Below, piece after piece: positions 46,365-53,647 of a stretch of 64,000 nt of DNA. The number at the start of each line of letters is the position of its first letter. Positions within the stretch are counted from its first letter, which is position 1. Origin of the DNA: an uncultured Saprospiraceae bacterium (lineage in GTDB: Bacteria; Bacteroidota; Bacteroidia; Chitinophagales; Saprospiraceae); contig CALEYL010000008.1 of NCBI GenBank assembly GCA_937926205.1, positions 1 through 64,000 on the forward strand, written 5' to 3'. The notes beneath the pieces are model-generated. The model saw only the letters and a list, made by a program, of their open reading frames with translations. It had not been told where the DNA came from and did no database searches. The translations under genes were made by a program, and so were the position numbers.

Positions 46365-47012
46365 AATGATTGTGGTGTGAAATGATTTTAGCTACTGCGC
46401 AGCCAACTGTCTCCAGGGATTCCGGGCAGTCTGTTGGCGCTGATTAGCCTATGTTCGTTGTTTTTTTTATACGAAGGAATAAGGATTGAAAGGAAGAACC
46501 TATGTGTTCAACCTGCCCAATATGCTCCGCTCCGTCAATATCATTCATCTTTAAAAAAGAACTGTGTGTTGAAAATTTGCCCGGGCATAAGTTTGCCAAA
46601 GCCGCGAAGTGTGTTGAAATCTAAATCGAATTGTTAATACGCCGACTTACAAAATCACGCAAGTCAAGAAAGTTTTATTATCCAGCTGGCCGCATTTTTT
46701 ACAGCGGTTTCCGAGAACCTTTGTCTAATCGGAATTGCTTTAGCTTCCGCACCCAGTGCCTGCACAGGCTTTCGACTGCTCTTTTCTTTTGCAATGTAAA
46801 AAAGATGTAGAGGAATCTGAATCAGGAATTGAGAATAGGATGTTTTCAAAGTGGCTGCAGCTCGCAGTGGCGTGTTTTGTAACTTTACGCGAGCAAAAAT
46901 ACACTTATTTTCTAAATGCAAGTACTATCTTTGCGAAAATTTTAACCGTAAAAGGCGCTTAAAGTTTATATTTCAAAAGCATCTTAAGTTTTTTTTAACT
47001 TCTACAGCCATT
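46365..47012. other. Rho-serS intergenic region
   Basis: 648 bases between divergent rho and serS without a supported gene. TATCTTTG at 46926-46933 is a clean -7 box for serS, 80 bp upstream of its ATG, although a TTG at -33 is not obvious. The middle is mixed composition; short frames here overlap nothing conserved. It may hold a rho leader too. Confidence 0.55.
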
Positions 47013-48290
47013 ATGTTACAAATCAGCTTTATCAGGGAAAGTAAAGACCGGGTGATCGAAGGGTTAAAGCGCAGAAATTTTAAGGAAGAAGACCTGAAGA
47101 TTGTTGACGACCTGATTGCACTGGATGACGAGCGTCGCAGCCTTCAAACCGATTTGGAAAACGCGCTTGCAGAACGCAATCAGATGTCGAAAGCCATCGG
47201 AGAACTTATGAAAAGCGGCAAAGCCGATGAAGCAGCTTCTGCCCGCAACCGCGTGAATGAACTCAAAGCGGCTTCCGAAAGCACAGATGCCCGACTGAGC
47301 GAAATCACTTCACAGTTGACCGCCCTGCTTTACACGGTACCGAATATCCCCCATGAATCCGTTCCTTTTGGCGTTTCAGCCGAAGACAACGATATATATA
47401 AGGATTGGCCCCACCCTATGCCTGAGCTGGGCGAAAATGCTCAGCCGCACTGGGAGCTGGCGAAAAAATACAATCTTTTTGACCTGGAACTTGGCGTAAA
47501 AATTACCGGCGCCGGTTTTCCGGTATACCGCGGCAAAGGCGCCCGGCTACAGCGTTCGCTGGTTGCTTTTTTCTTAGATGCCGCCTCAGAAGCAGGCTAT
47601 GAAGAAATTCAGCCGCCGCTGATGGTCAATGAAGCCAGCGCTACGGCCACCGGACAGCTGCCCGACAAAGAGGGCCAGATGTATTACGTGACGGAAGACG
47701 ACCTTTATCTAATTCCTACTGCGGAAGTACCTGTGACCAATATTTACCGCGATGTGATTCTGGATGAATCGGATTTTCCGATCCGCCTGACGGGTTATAC
47801 CCCCTGCTTCCGCAGAGAAGCCGGCTCTTACGGCGCTCATGTACGCGGTCTGAACAGGGTGCACCAGTTTGACAAGGTAGAAATCGTGCGCATCGAACAT
47901 CCCGACCGTTCTTACGACGCCCTGATGGGCATGCTGGAACATGTAGAAGGGTTGCTGCAAAAACTGGAACTTCCTTACCGCATCCTCCGGCTTTGCGGGG
48001 GTGATATGGGTTTTGCCTCAGCGCTTACTTTTGATTTCGAGGTCTGGTCGGCCGCCCAAAAACGCTGGCTGGAAGTTAGTTCTGTTTCCAATTTTGAAAC
48101 CTTCCAGAGTCACCGCATGAAATTGCGTTTCCGCGATGGTAAAAACAACCGCCTTGCCCACACCCTCAATGGTTCGGCACTTGCACTGGCGCGTATTGTA
48201 GCGGCATTACTGGAAAACAACCAAACGCCCGAGGGCATTGTTATACCGAAAGCACTGCGTCCTTACACCGGATTTGAACGCATTTCCTGA
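47013..48290 (+). CDS. serS: Serine--tRNA ligase
   Basis: 425 residues from the ATG at 47013 (MLQISFIRESKDRVIEGLKR); a further 54 upstream codons are read-through of the leader. N-terminal coiled coil about 30-105; class II motif 2 (TPCFRREAGSYGAHVRGLNR), motif 3 (NGSALALARIVAALLENNQ) at the C-terminus; length fits the bacterial enzyme. It supplies seryl-tRNA, also the precursor for selenocysteyl-tRNA where present. Confidence 0.97.
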   Translation: MLQISFIRESKDRVIEGLKRRNFKEEDLKIVDDLIALDDERRSLQTDLENALAERNQMSKAIGELMKSGKADEAASARNRVNELKAASESTDARLSEITSQLTALLYTVPNIPHESVPFGVSAEDNDIYKDWPHPMPELGENAQPHWELAKKYNLFDLELGVKITGAGFPVYRGKGARLQRSLVAFFLDAASEAGYEEIQPPLMVNEASATATGQLPDKEGQMYYVTEDDLYLIPTAEVPVTNIYRDVILDESDFPIRLTGYTPCFRREAGSYGAHVRGLNRVHQFDKVEIVRIEHPDRSYDALMGMLEHVEGLLQKLELPYRILRLCGGDMGFASALTFDFEVWSAAQKRWLEVSSVSNFETFQSHRMKLRFRDGKNNRLAHTLNGSALALARIVAALLENNQTPEGIVIPKALRPYTGFERIS

Positions 48291-48325
48291 TGGAAGCAGC
48301 TTTTGTTTAATAAAACCAAATAAAT

Positions 48326-49030
48326 ATGATGATACCGGATGGTTATTTAGGTTACATGATTGTGGGCGGTATTTTGTCGCTGGTGGGCATGTTTGTCAGT
48401 CAGCGGCTCAAAGGAAAATTTGCACACTACAGTCAGATACCCATTCGCACCGGATTGAGCGGCCAGGAAATTGCAGAAGCCATGCTGCGCCACTACAACA
48501 TCCGCGATGTAAAAATTGTGGAGGGCCACGGTTTTCTGAGCGACCACTATAATCCGCTTACCAAAACCGTCAGCCTCAGCCCGGATGTGTACAACGGCAG
48601 AAGCATTGCATCGGCGGCTGTGGCGGCTCACGAATGCGGACACGCGGTTCAACACGCCGAAGCATACAGCATGTTGCAGCTACGTTCTACGCTGGTGCCT
48701 ATCGTCAACATTTCGGCCATGGCTCAGCAGTTTTTGCTCATCATTGCTTTTTTGACGCTCTCAACCATGCCCCAGCTGATGTTGATTACTATTTTTGCCT
48801 TTGGGGTGACGACGGTTTTCAGTTTCATCACGCTGCCGGTGGAATTTGATGCCAGCAAACGGGCGTTGGCCTGGCTGAATCAAAGCAATGTGACTTATGG
48901 GCAGGAATTCGAAGGCGCCAAAGATGCCCTGTGGTGGGCGGCTATGACTTACGTTTCAGCGGCGCTTTCCTCTCTGGTGATGCTCCTGTATTTGGTCATG
49001 CGCTATATGGGCGCGACAAACCGGGATTAA
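48326..49030 (+). CDS. YugP-family zinc metallopeptidase
   Basis: 234 residues with a hydrophobic helix at the N-terminus (YMIVGGILSLVGMFV) and three more in the second half (LLIIAFLTL, MLITIFAFGVTTVFSF, LSSLVMLLYLVMRYM). The HExxH-type zinc word is AAHECGHAVQH near 105. The family is a membrane neutral zinc protease of unsure substrate. Follows serS by 35 bp, possibly the same transcript. Confidence 0.92.
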   Translation: MMIPDGYLGYMIVGGILSLVGMFVSQRLKGKFAHYSQIPIRTGLSGQEIAEAMLRHYNIRDVKIVEGHGFLSDHYNPLTKTVSLSPDVYNGRSIASAAVAAHECGHAVQHAEAYSMLQLRSTLVPIVNISAMAQQFLLIIAFLTLSTMPQLMLITIFAFGVTTVFSFITLPVEFDASKRALAWLNQSNVTYGQEFEGAKDALWWAAMTYVSAALSSLVMLLYLVMRYMGATNRD

Positions 49031-49130
49031 GAGCCCGCGCTTTGCTGCCTTTGGCAGTCCGACAAGACATTATTTTTTGTGATAAATACCCCGTAAAAGC
49101 GGGAAAATTGAGAATCAAAATACCAGCCTT

Positions 49131-49700
49131 ATGCACGATGAAGAAGAAATGAGTATGATCATTGATCTTGCGAAAGAGCACATGGACAAAGCCATAGAAC
49201 ATTTGCAGAACGAATTGATGAAGGTTCGCACGGGCAAAGCTTCTCCGGCCATGCTTAACGGTTTGATGGTTTCTTATTACGGCAACCCGACTCCGCTGAA
49301 CCAGGTGGCCAATGTTACCGTTTCCGACTCGCGTACCATTGCCATACAACCCTGGGAAAAATCCATGATCCAGCACATTGAGCGGGCTATTTTTGAAGCC
49401 AATCTCGGCGTATCGCCGCAAAATGATGGCGAAATGATCCGCCTCAGCATCCCGCCGCTGACCGAGGAACGTCGCAAGGAGATGGTTAAACGAACCAAAA
49501 CCATGGGTGAGGAAACCAAAGTAGGTATCCGCAGCGCCCGGCGCCAGGCCATGGAAGATATCAAAAAAGCCATCAAAGAAGGTTATCCGGAAGATGCCGG
49601 GAAACAAAAAGAAGCTGTTGTACAAACCCTGACGGATGACTATAGCAAAAAAGTGGATCACATCATTGAGGTGAAAGACAAGGAAATCATGACCATCTGA
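49131..49700 (+). CDS. frr: Ribosome recycling factor
   Basis: 189 residues, the normal size. The three-helix bundle words KAIEHLQNELMKVRTGKASP (16-35) and MIQHIERAIFEANLGVSP (about 78-95) are diagnostic, as is the EERRKEMVKRTK helix. It splits post-termination ribosomes with EF-G. The start at 49131 gives the family-typical N-terminus MHDEEE; 49149 is an alternative. Sits between the YugP protease and rpmH. Confidence 0.96.
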   Translation: MHDEEEMSMIIDLAKEHMDKAIEHLQNELMKVRTGKASPAMLNGLMVSYYGNPTPLNQVANVTVSDSRTIAIQPWEKSMIQHIERAIFEANLGVSPQNDGEMIRLSIPPLTEERRKEMVKRTKTMGEETKVGIRSARRQAMEDIKKAIKEGYPEDAGKQKEAVVQTLTDDYSKKVDHIIEVKDKEIMTI

Positions 49701-49741
49701 GCAGTTTGCCGGAAAAATCATGAAGATTCACGGAATTTTGT

Positions 49742-49773
49742 TTTGAGGTTTACAAATATAAAATTTACCTTTG
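49742..49773 (+). promoter_or_regulatory. rpmH promoter, Bacteroidota type
   Basis: TTTG at 49742-49745 and TACCTTTG at 49766-49773 are separated by 20 bases, matching TTTG-N20-TAnnTTTG. It lies 145 bp upstream of the rpmH ATG, so the mRNA would have a leader of about 135-140 nt. Confidence 0.75.
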
Positions 49774-49917
49774 CCAGCCGTTTTGGGGTACAGAATGATA
49801 TATTCAAGACAGGTTTATTAACCTAACAATTTGATTATCAGGATTCCGTACAGCAAAACCGGCTTCGCGCCAGGGGTGTGAGGAAAAATCTTGGTTTAAG
49901 GTTAAAAGTTACAAGCA

Positions 49918-50073
49918 ATGAAAAGGACGTACCAACCATCGAAAAGAAAACGGGTTAACAAGCACGGCTTCCGCACCCGTATGGCTACTAAGAATGGCCG
50001 CAGGGTACTCGCTAGCCGCCGCGCGAATGGCCGCCATAAGCTGACAGTTTCCGACGAGAAAGGCGCGAAGTAA
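49918..50073 (+). CDS. rpmH: 50S ribosomal protein L34 (bL34)
   Basis: A 51-residue basic protein starting [19 protein letters not shown], followed by the [20 protein letters not shown] segment: the canonical bL34 sequence. It is part of the large subunit and is below the usual ORF length cut-offs, so easily missed. It is followed by a strong hairpin (50145-50196). In most bacteria rpmH is beside rnpA; neither rnpA nor dnaA is seen here. Confidence 0.98.
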   Translation: MKRTYQPSKRKRVNKHGFRTRMATKNGRRVLASRRANGRHKLTVSDEKGAK

Positions 50074-50144
50074 GCTTCCGCGTTTCTACGCCTGCGATCA
50101 CATAGTCCGGGCAAGCGGCACTTCCTTACGCCATTACCCGGTCA

Positions 50145-50196
50145 AAATAACAGAGACCGCAAAGTGCACGATGTTGCTTTGCGGTCTCTGTTATTT
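50145..50196. terminator. Strong bidirectional terminator between rpmH and 50216-50854
   Basis: Perfect 20-bp arms: AAATAACAGAGACCGCAAAG at 50145-50164 and its complement at 50177-50196, loop 12. A T-rich tail (TTATTTCTTATC) follows on the plus strand; on the minus strand the arm also ends in TTATTTTG. It separates two convergent genes. Confidence 0.92.
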
Positions 50197-50215
50197 CTTA
50201 TCTTTTGCCGAAAGG

Positions 50216-50854
50216 CTAGTTCTTCTTCTTGAAATCTCCGTTTTTCCAGGCATTGAAAAACTTGGACCAGGCCACCGGATTGAAGATGTTCATCGGAGGT
50301 TGCTGTCCAACATAGTAATATTGTCTTGATTGCTGTCGCATGTAATAGCTTGCGTTTTCCTTACCGTCGGTAATTACTTCATTGCGCATGCGGCGCAGGG
50401 TCTCATTAGCGAGGTTTTGCATGGCTTTTTCCTGAAGTTCAGGTGTGACGTCCATCGCTAAAAATTCCAGCTTAAAATGGTCGCGGCTGGGCCATGGGAA
50501 CACCACAGTTTCAGGAAGATTGATCACATCCTGGGTCATCAACTGCACGATGGAATAACGATCATCGTTCAATTCTTCCGGGATTTTAAACTCGACGGTT
50601 TTGTAGCCAATGGCCGAAAATACGATCACATCACCTTTTTCCACAACAATAGAGAAGAAGCCTTTAAAGTCGGAATAAGTCCCCCGGCCTTTGTCTTTCA
50701 CCAGAATATTGGTATAGGGAACAGGATAGAGCTGTTCGTCTCCGCCATCCAGCACCATGCCGGTGAATTGAATGAGGTGTTTTTCATTTTCCTGCGCATG
50801 GAGTGCCGATGCTGTAAACAAAAGCAAAAAACAGGCGGACAGTAAGTACTTCAT
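50216..50854 (-). CDS. Carboxypeptidase-regulatory-like domain exported protein
   Basis: 212 residues from the ATG at 50854 (MKYLLSACFLLLFTASALHAQ signal peptide); an in-frame ATG at 50881 adds nine hydrophilic residues. The first half is a CarboxypepD_reg-like beta-sandwich (FTGMVLDGG, PVPYTNILVKDKGRGTYSD, FSAIGYKTVEF), the second half is a helical region with LPETVVFPWPSRDHF and MRQQSRQYYYVGQQPP. Conserved in Bacteroidota, role unknown. Upstream repeats at 50906-50934 resemble sites in front of the cysteine-rich gene at 53111, so it may be a target of the two-component system just upstream. Confidence 0.86.
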   Translation of the reverse strand: MKYLLSACFLLLFTASALHAQENEKHLIQFTGMVLDGGDEQLYPVPYTNILVKDKGRGTYSDFKGFFSIVVEKGDVIVFSAIGYKTVEFKIPEELNDDRYSIVQLMTQDVINLPETVVFPWPSRDHFKLEFLAMDVTPELQEKAMQNLANETLRRMRNEVITDGKENASYYMRQQSRQYYYVGQQPPMNIFNPVAWSKFFNAWKNGDFKKKN

Positions 50855-50905
50855 AGACGAATCGAGATGTTTTTTGTGCATAACGCCGATATTGTACCAA
50901 TATGA

Positions 50906-50934
50906 CTTAAAACGGCGCTTAAAGGTTTGTTAAA
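50906..50934 (-). promoter_or_regulatory. Putative regulator-binding direct repeats upstream of 50216-50854
   Basis: Three (C/G)TTAAA words begin at 50906, 50918 and 50929 on the plus strand, spaced 12 and 11 bases (read on the minus strand: TTTAAC, TTTAAG, TTTAAG). The 11-base spacing puts them on one DNA face. They sit between the response-regulator gene stop (50966) and the target start (50854). Confidence 0.5.
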
Positions 50935-50965
50935 GGTAGATATTTTTTTTAAATAGTATCTGTCT

Positions 50966-51679
50966 CTACCTGTCGACGCCTTCTTTCACATTCAGAATAA
51001 ACCCTACCCTAAATACATTGTCAATGCTGATTTTAGGGTCATTTTGCAGCAATTTCCGGAGGCGGGAAATGAATACATCGAAGCTGCGTCCGAGAAAATA
51101 GTCGCGTTTGCCATAGATTTTTTCTACTGCTTCGTCGCGGCGAAGGATTTCGTTCTGATGCAGACAAAGCAAGCGGAGGACTTCGTTTTCTTTTTCGGTA
51201 ATACGCCATGTTTCCGTCCCCCAACTCAGTTCCTGCCGGGTGTAATCGAAGGCATAGTCACCGATTGCGAAACGCGCGGGCACAGGTTCTTTTTGTGCGT
51301 TTTCTTCGACGTGACGACGCAGCATTACGCGGATACGGCAAAGCAATTCATCTTCGTCGAAGGGTTTGGTTACATAATCTTCCGCGCCCAGTTCAAAGCC
51401 TTTCAGCCGGTCGTTCTTCAGGGAGCGGGCTGTCAGAAACAGAAAAGGGATTTCAGGATCTTCCTTCCGAAGCTGGCGCGCCAGGGTAAATCCATCCATT
51501 TTCGGCATCATCACATCGAGGATACAGAGGTCAAAGCTACCGCGTCGGAACGTAGCCAAACCGGTTTCGCCGTCCCGGCAAAGTTTGACATCCAGCCCTT
51601 CGCCTTCCAAAAATTCGGTGAGCAAAAATCCAAGACTAAGGTCATCTTCAACGAGCAGAATGCGGGCGTTGTTTTTCAT
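50966..51679 (-). CDS. OmpR-family response regulator
   Basis: 237 residues from the ATG at 51679; a TTG-led extension to 51709 is less likely. REC domain (1-120) has ILLVEDDLS, phospho-acceptor D55 in CILDVMMPKMDG, and the lysine in YVTKPFDEDEL. The C-terminal winged-helix DNA-binding domain (about 135-237) contains RITEKENEVLRLLCLHQNE and RSFDVFISRLRKLL. The kinase gene ends 26 bp upstream on the same strand. Confidence 0.94.
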   Translation of the reverse strand: MKNNARILLVEDDLSLGFLLTEFLEGEGLDVKLCRDGETGLATFRRGSFDLCILDVMMPKMDGFTLARQLRKEDPEIPFLFLTARSLKNDRLKGFELGAEDYVTKPFDEDELLCRIRVMLRRHVEENAQKEPVPARFAIGDYAFDYTRQELSWGTETWRITEKENEVLRLLCLHQNEILRRDEAVEKIYGKRDYFLGRSFDVFISRLRKLLQNDPKISIDNVFRVGFILNVKEGVDR

Positions 51680-51705
51680 ATCAGAATAAACTGTAATTGA
51701 ATGAT

Positions 51706-52959
51706 TCAAGCAGGCAGAAATACTTCAAAGTGGCTCCCTTTGTTGAGTTCACTGCTCACCCGAATGGAGCCTTTGTGCAACTCCACCATGCTTTTTACAT
51801 AAGCCAGGCCGAGTCCAAAACCCTTCTGTTCATGCAGGTTGCCCTGATTGGCACGCTGGAACTTCTCAAAGATATGCCCGCACTGCCCGTCAGGGATGCC
51901 CACGCCATTGTCCTGCACCCCGATCAGGATGCCTTCGGCGTGTTCCCGGGCAGAAATGCGGATTTCAGGATTGTCGCTGGAGTATTTCAGGGCATTGTCA
52001 AGCAGGTTTCTGAAGACATTGCCGAGGTGAAGGCGGTCGCCAAAAATTTCAAAAGTATCGGGAATGGTGTCGAGGTAGACTTTTGCATTGCGGGCTTCAA
52101 TCTGCATAGCCATTTCATCACAAACAGCCTGTAAGAGGGTTTTCAGGTGAACCTGTTCTTTCTGCAAACTATAATCGCCGTTTTCGATGCGGGCGAGGTG
52201 CAACACGCGCTCTACCTGAGACAGCAAAATGCTGTTTTCGCGGCGAATAATCCCCACCATTTCATTGTTTTTCAACTCTTTATGTTTTTTCACCAGCAGA
52301 TTGGTCGCCAGGTTCACATTCGTGAGCGGGGTGCGAAATTCGTGCGCCATGTTGTTGAAAAAATCCACATTGGTTTCGAGCAGTCGTTTTTGCTTCATCA
52401 GCGACCAGTTGGCATACCATAATACCACAACCGTAAACAGCAAAATCAACACGAAAGCAATGATCATGAAGCGCATTTTGCCCATCATGTAAGTTTCTTT
52501 ATCCGGGAAATCGAGGAAAGAAAAATCTGCGGTGCCGGTCGAATCGGCAGACATGGTCGCCATCATGCCGCATTGGGGCGCCTGGGGCATTTCTCGTGCA
52601 ACAACCATTTTCGACAAAAGCGCATCCGAGACGGGGATTTGAAAAGGAAGCTCAATTCCCTGTTCTTTTAAGGCCAGTTTCAGGTTTGTCTGAAAAGTGG
52701 TGTCGAGAGCCAGCCCGTTCGATATGGCCGGTATGCCGGAATCGGGGCAGGTCTGGTCACAGGAAATGGCCGTGCCGCTGCACAGCTGGCCGCCACTGGC
52801 TTCTACTGCCGAGCAAAGCGCCATAGAAACCTGCCGGGTGAATATTTCTTCCGACAACTGCCGGGAATAGCGCATCCATTCAGACTGGAAATAAACGAGT
52901 CCGATCACGGCGAGGGTAGATGCGATGAGTAAAACGGGTATCCTTTTCATTGGTATCAT
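51706..52959 (-). CDS. Sensor histidine kinase with cysteine-bearing periplasmic domain
   Basis: 417 residues. Transmembrane helix 1 at about 7-24, periplasmic domain 25-162, helix 2 at about 163-182. The periplasmic part holds five cysteines (C49, C60, C67, C71, C130), with C60-C71 in one short segment, and could sense redox or metal (inference). Phospho-acceptor H206 in MAHEFRTPLTNV, then RNLLDNALKYS, DNGVGIP and GFGLGLAYVKS. All catalytic boxes intact. Start ATG 52959 or 52950. The intergenic region to the divergent Cys-rich gene holds 11-bp repeats. Confidence 0.93.
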   Translation of the reverse strand: MIPMKRIPVLLIASTLAVIGLVYFQSEWMRYSRQLSEEIFTRQVSMALCSAVEASGGQLCSGTAISCDQTCPDSGIPAISNGLALDTTFQTNLKLALKEQGIELPFQIPVSDALLSKMVVAREMPQAPQCGMMATMSADSTGTADFSFLDFPDKETYMMGKMRFMIIAFVLILLFTVVVLWYANWSLMKQKRLLETNVDFFNNMAHEFRTPLTNVNLATNLLVKKHKELKNNEMVGIIRRENSILLSQVERVLHLARIENGDYSLQKEQVHLKTLLQAVCDEMAMQIEARNAKVYLDTIPDTFEIFGDRLHLGNVFRNLLDNALKYSSDNPEIRISAREHAEGILIGVQDNGVGIPDGQCGHIFEKFQRANQGNLHEQKGFGLGLAYVKSMVELHKGSIRVSSELNKGSHFEVFLPA

Positions 52960-53000
52960 GCTACAAAATAACGCATAAAAATATCGTCCTGCCGCCTAAA

Positions 53001-53033
53001 TAACAAGTGCTTAACAAGTGCCTAACACCTGGG
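53001..53033. promoter_or_regulatory. Direct repeats, putative response-regulator operator
   Basis: TAACA occurs at 53001, 53012 and 53023, exactly 11 bases apart (TAACAAGTGCT, TAACAAGTGCC, TAACACCTGGG). This helical-turn spacing is typical of OmpR-family tandem binding sites. They lie 27 bp or more upstream of the -7 box at 53060. Confidence 0.6.
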
Positions 53034-53059
53034 TGACAGCATCCTGTATCCGGACGCCC

Positions 53060-53067
53060 TACCTTTG
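53060..53067 (+). promoter_or_regulatory. -7 box of the cysteine-rich gene promoter
   Basis: TACCTTTG matches TAnnTTTG exactly and lies 43 bp before the ATG at 53111. No TTG is seen 20 bases upstream, as expected of an activated promoter that relies on the repeats at 53001-53033. Confidence 0.55.
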
Positions 53068-53110
53068 CAGTGTTGATTTTATTCCTTTTAACCACTAAAC
53101 TTTTTACGAC

Positions 53111-53479
53111 ATGAAAAATGTATGTATGGCTTTGTTCTTCTTCTTTGGCCTGGCAATGACGCAACTTTCAGCTCAAAGCTGCACCCCTTCACCAAACTGC
53201 CCTCCGGCATGCTGCGCAAAAGCAGGTAAAGCAGAGGGCAAAAGCACCGCCATTGATGGCAAAGCCACCAGCGTAGCCTTAACGGCAAGCTGCACTCCCG
53301 CACAACTGGAAGCTTGCAAAACCGCCGAAGCTAAATCCTGCTGCACAAAATCCGGCAAAAGCGCTGCCCTGACGACTACGGGAAAAGCAACAACGGTATC
53401 CAACAAGTCAACGGATGCTGAACCTAAAAAGGCATGTACGCAGCCTTGCACCAAGGCAGCTTCTACGATGGAGCAATAA
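53111..53479 (+). CDS. Small exported cysteine-rich protein
   Basis: 122 residues with a signal peptide (MKNVCMALFFFFGLAMTQLSAQ). The mature part has ten cysteines among about 100 residues, several as CC or C-x-x-C type pairs (C30, C34-C35, C61, C69, C77-C78, C109, C113), interspersed with short Ala/Lys/Ser/Thr runs. Could bind metal or form disulfides (inference); no family is recognised. Divergent from the kinase gene, sharing the region with 11-bp repeats. Confidence 0.82.
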   Translation: MKNVCMALFFFFGLAMTQLSAQSCTPSPNCPPACCAKAGKAEGKSTAIDGKATSVALTASCTPAQLEACKTAEAKSCCTKSGKSAALTTTGKATTVSNKSTDAEPKKACTQPCTKAASTMEQ

Positions 53480-53518
53480 GGATTCTGAATCATCCGACTG
53501 TACAAGACAGGAGGGGGC

Positions 53519-53632
53519 TTCAAAAGGCAAGGTGCAAAGGGCGAATTGGCAAGGGACAAATTGTATACTTACTTGCCTGCTTGCCAATTTGCCCTTTGCC
53601 AATTTGAGACTCCCTCCTGCCATTTTAGGAGC
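53519..53632. repeat. Fold-back between Cys-rich gene and S9 peptidase
   Basis: AAAGGGCGAATTGGCAAG (53536-53553) is mirrored by CTTGCCAATTTGCCCTTT (53580-53597) with one mismatch; extra AATTTGCCC/TTGCCAATT words extend it. It lies between convergent stop codons (53479 and 53648). Confidence 0.7.
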
Positions 53633-53647
53633 AGCCAAACCCCGGTG

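Noticed and set aside
46365..47012. tRNA or small gene in the rho-serS gap
   Set aside because: No cloverleaf with a TTC-loop and acceptor pairing, and no conserved frame was found.
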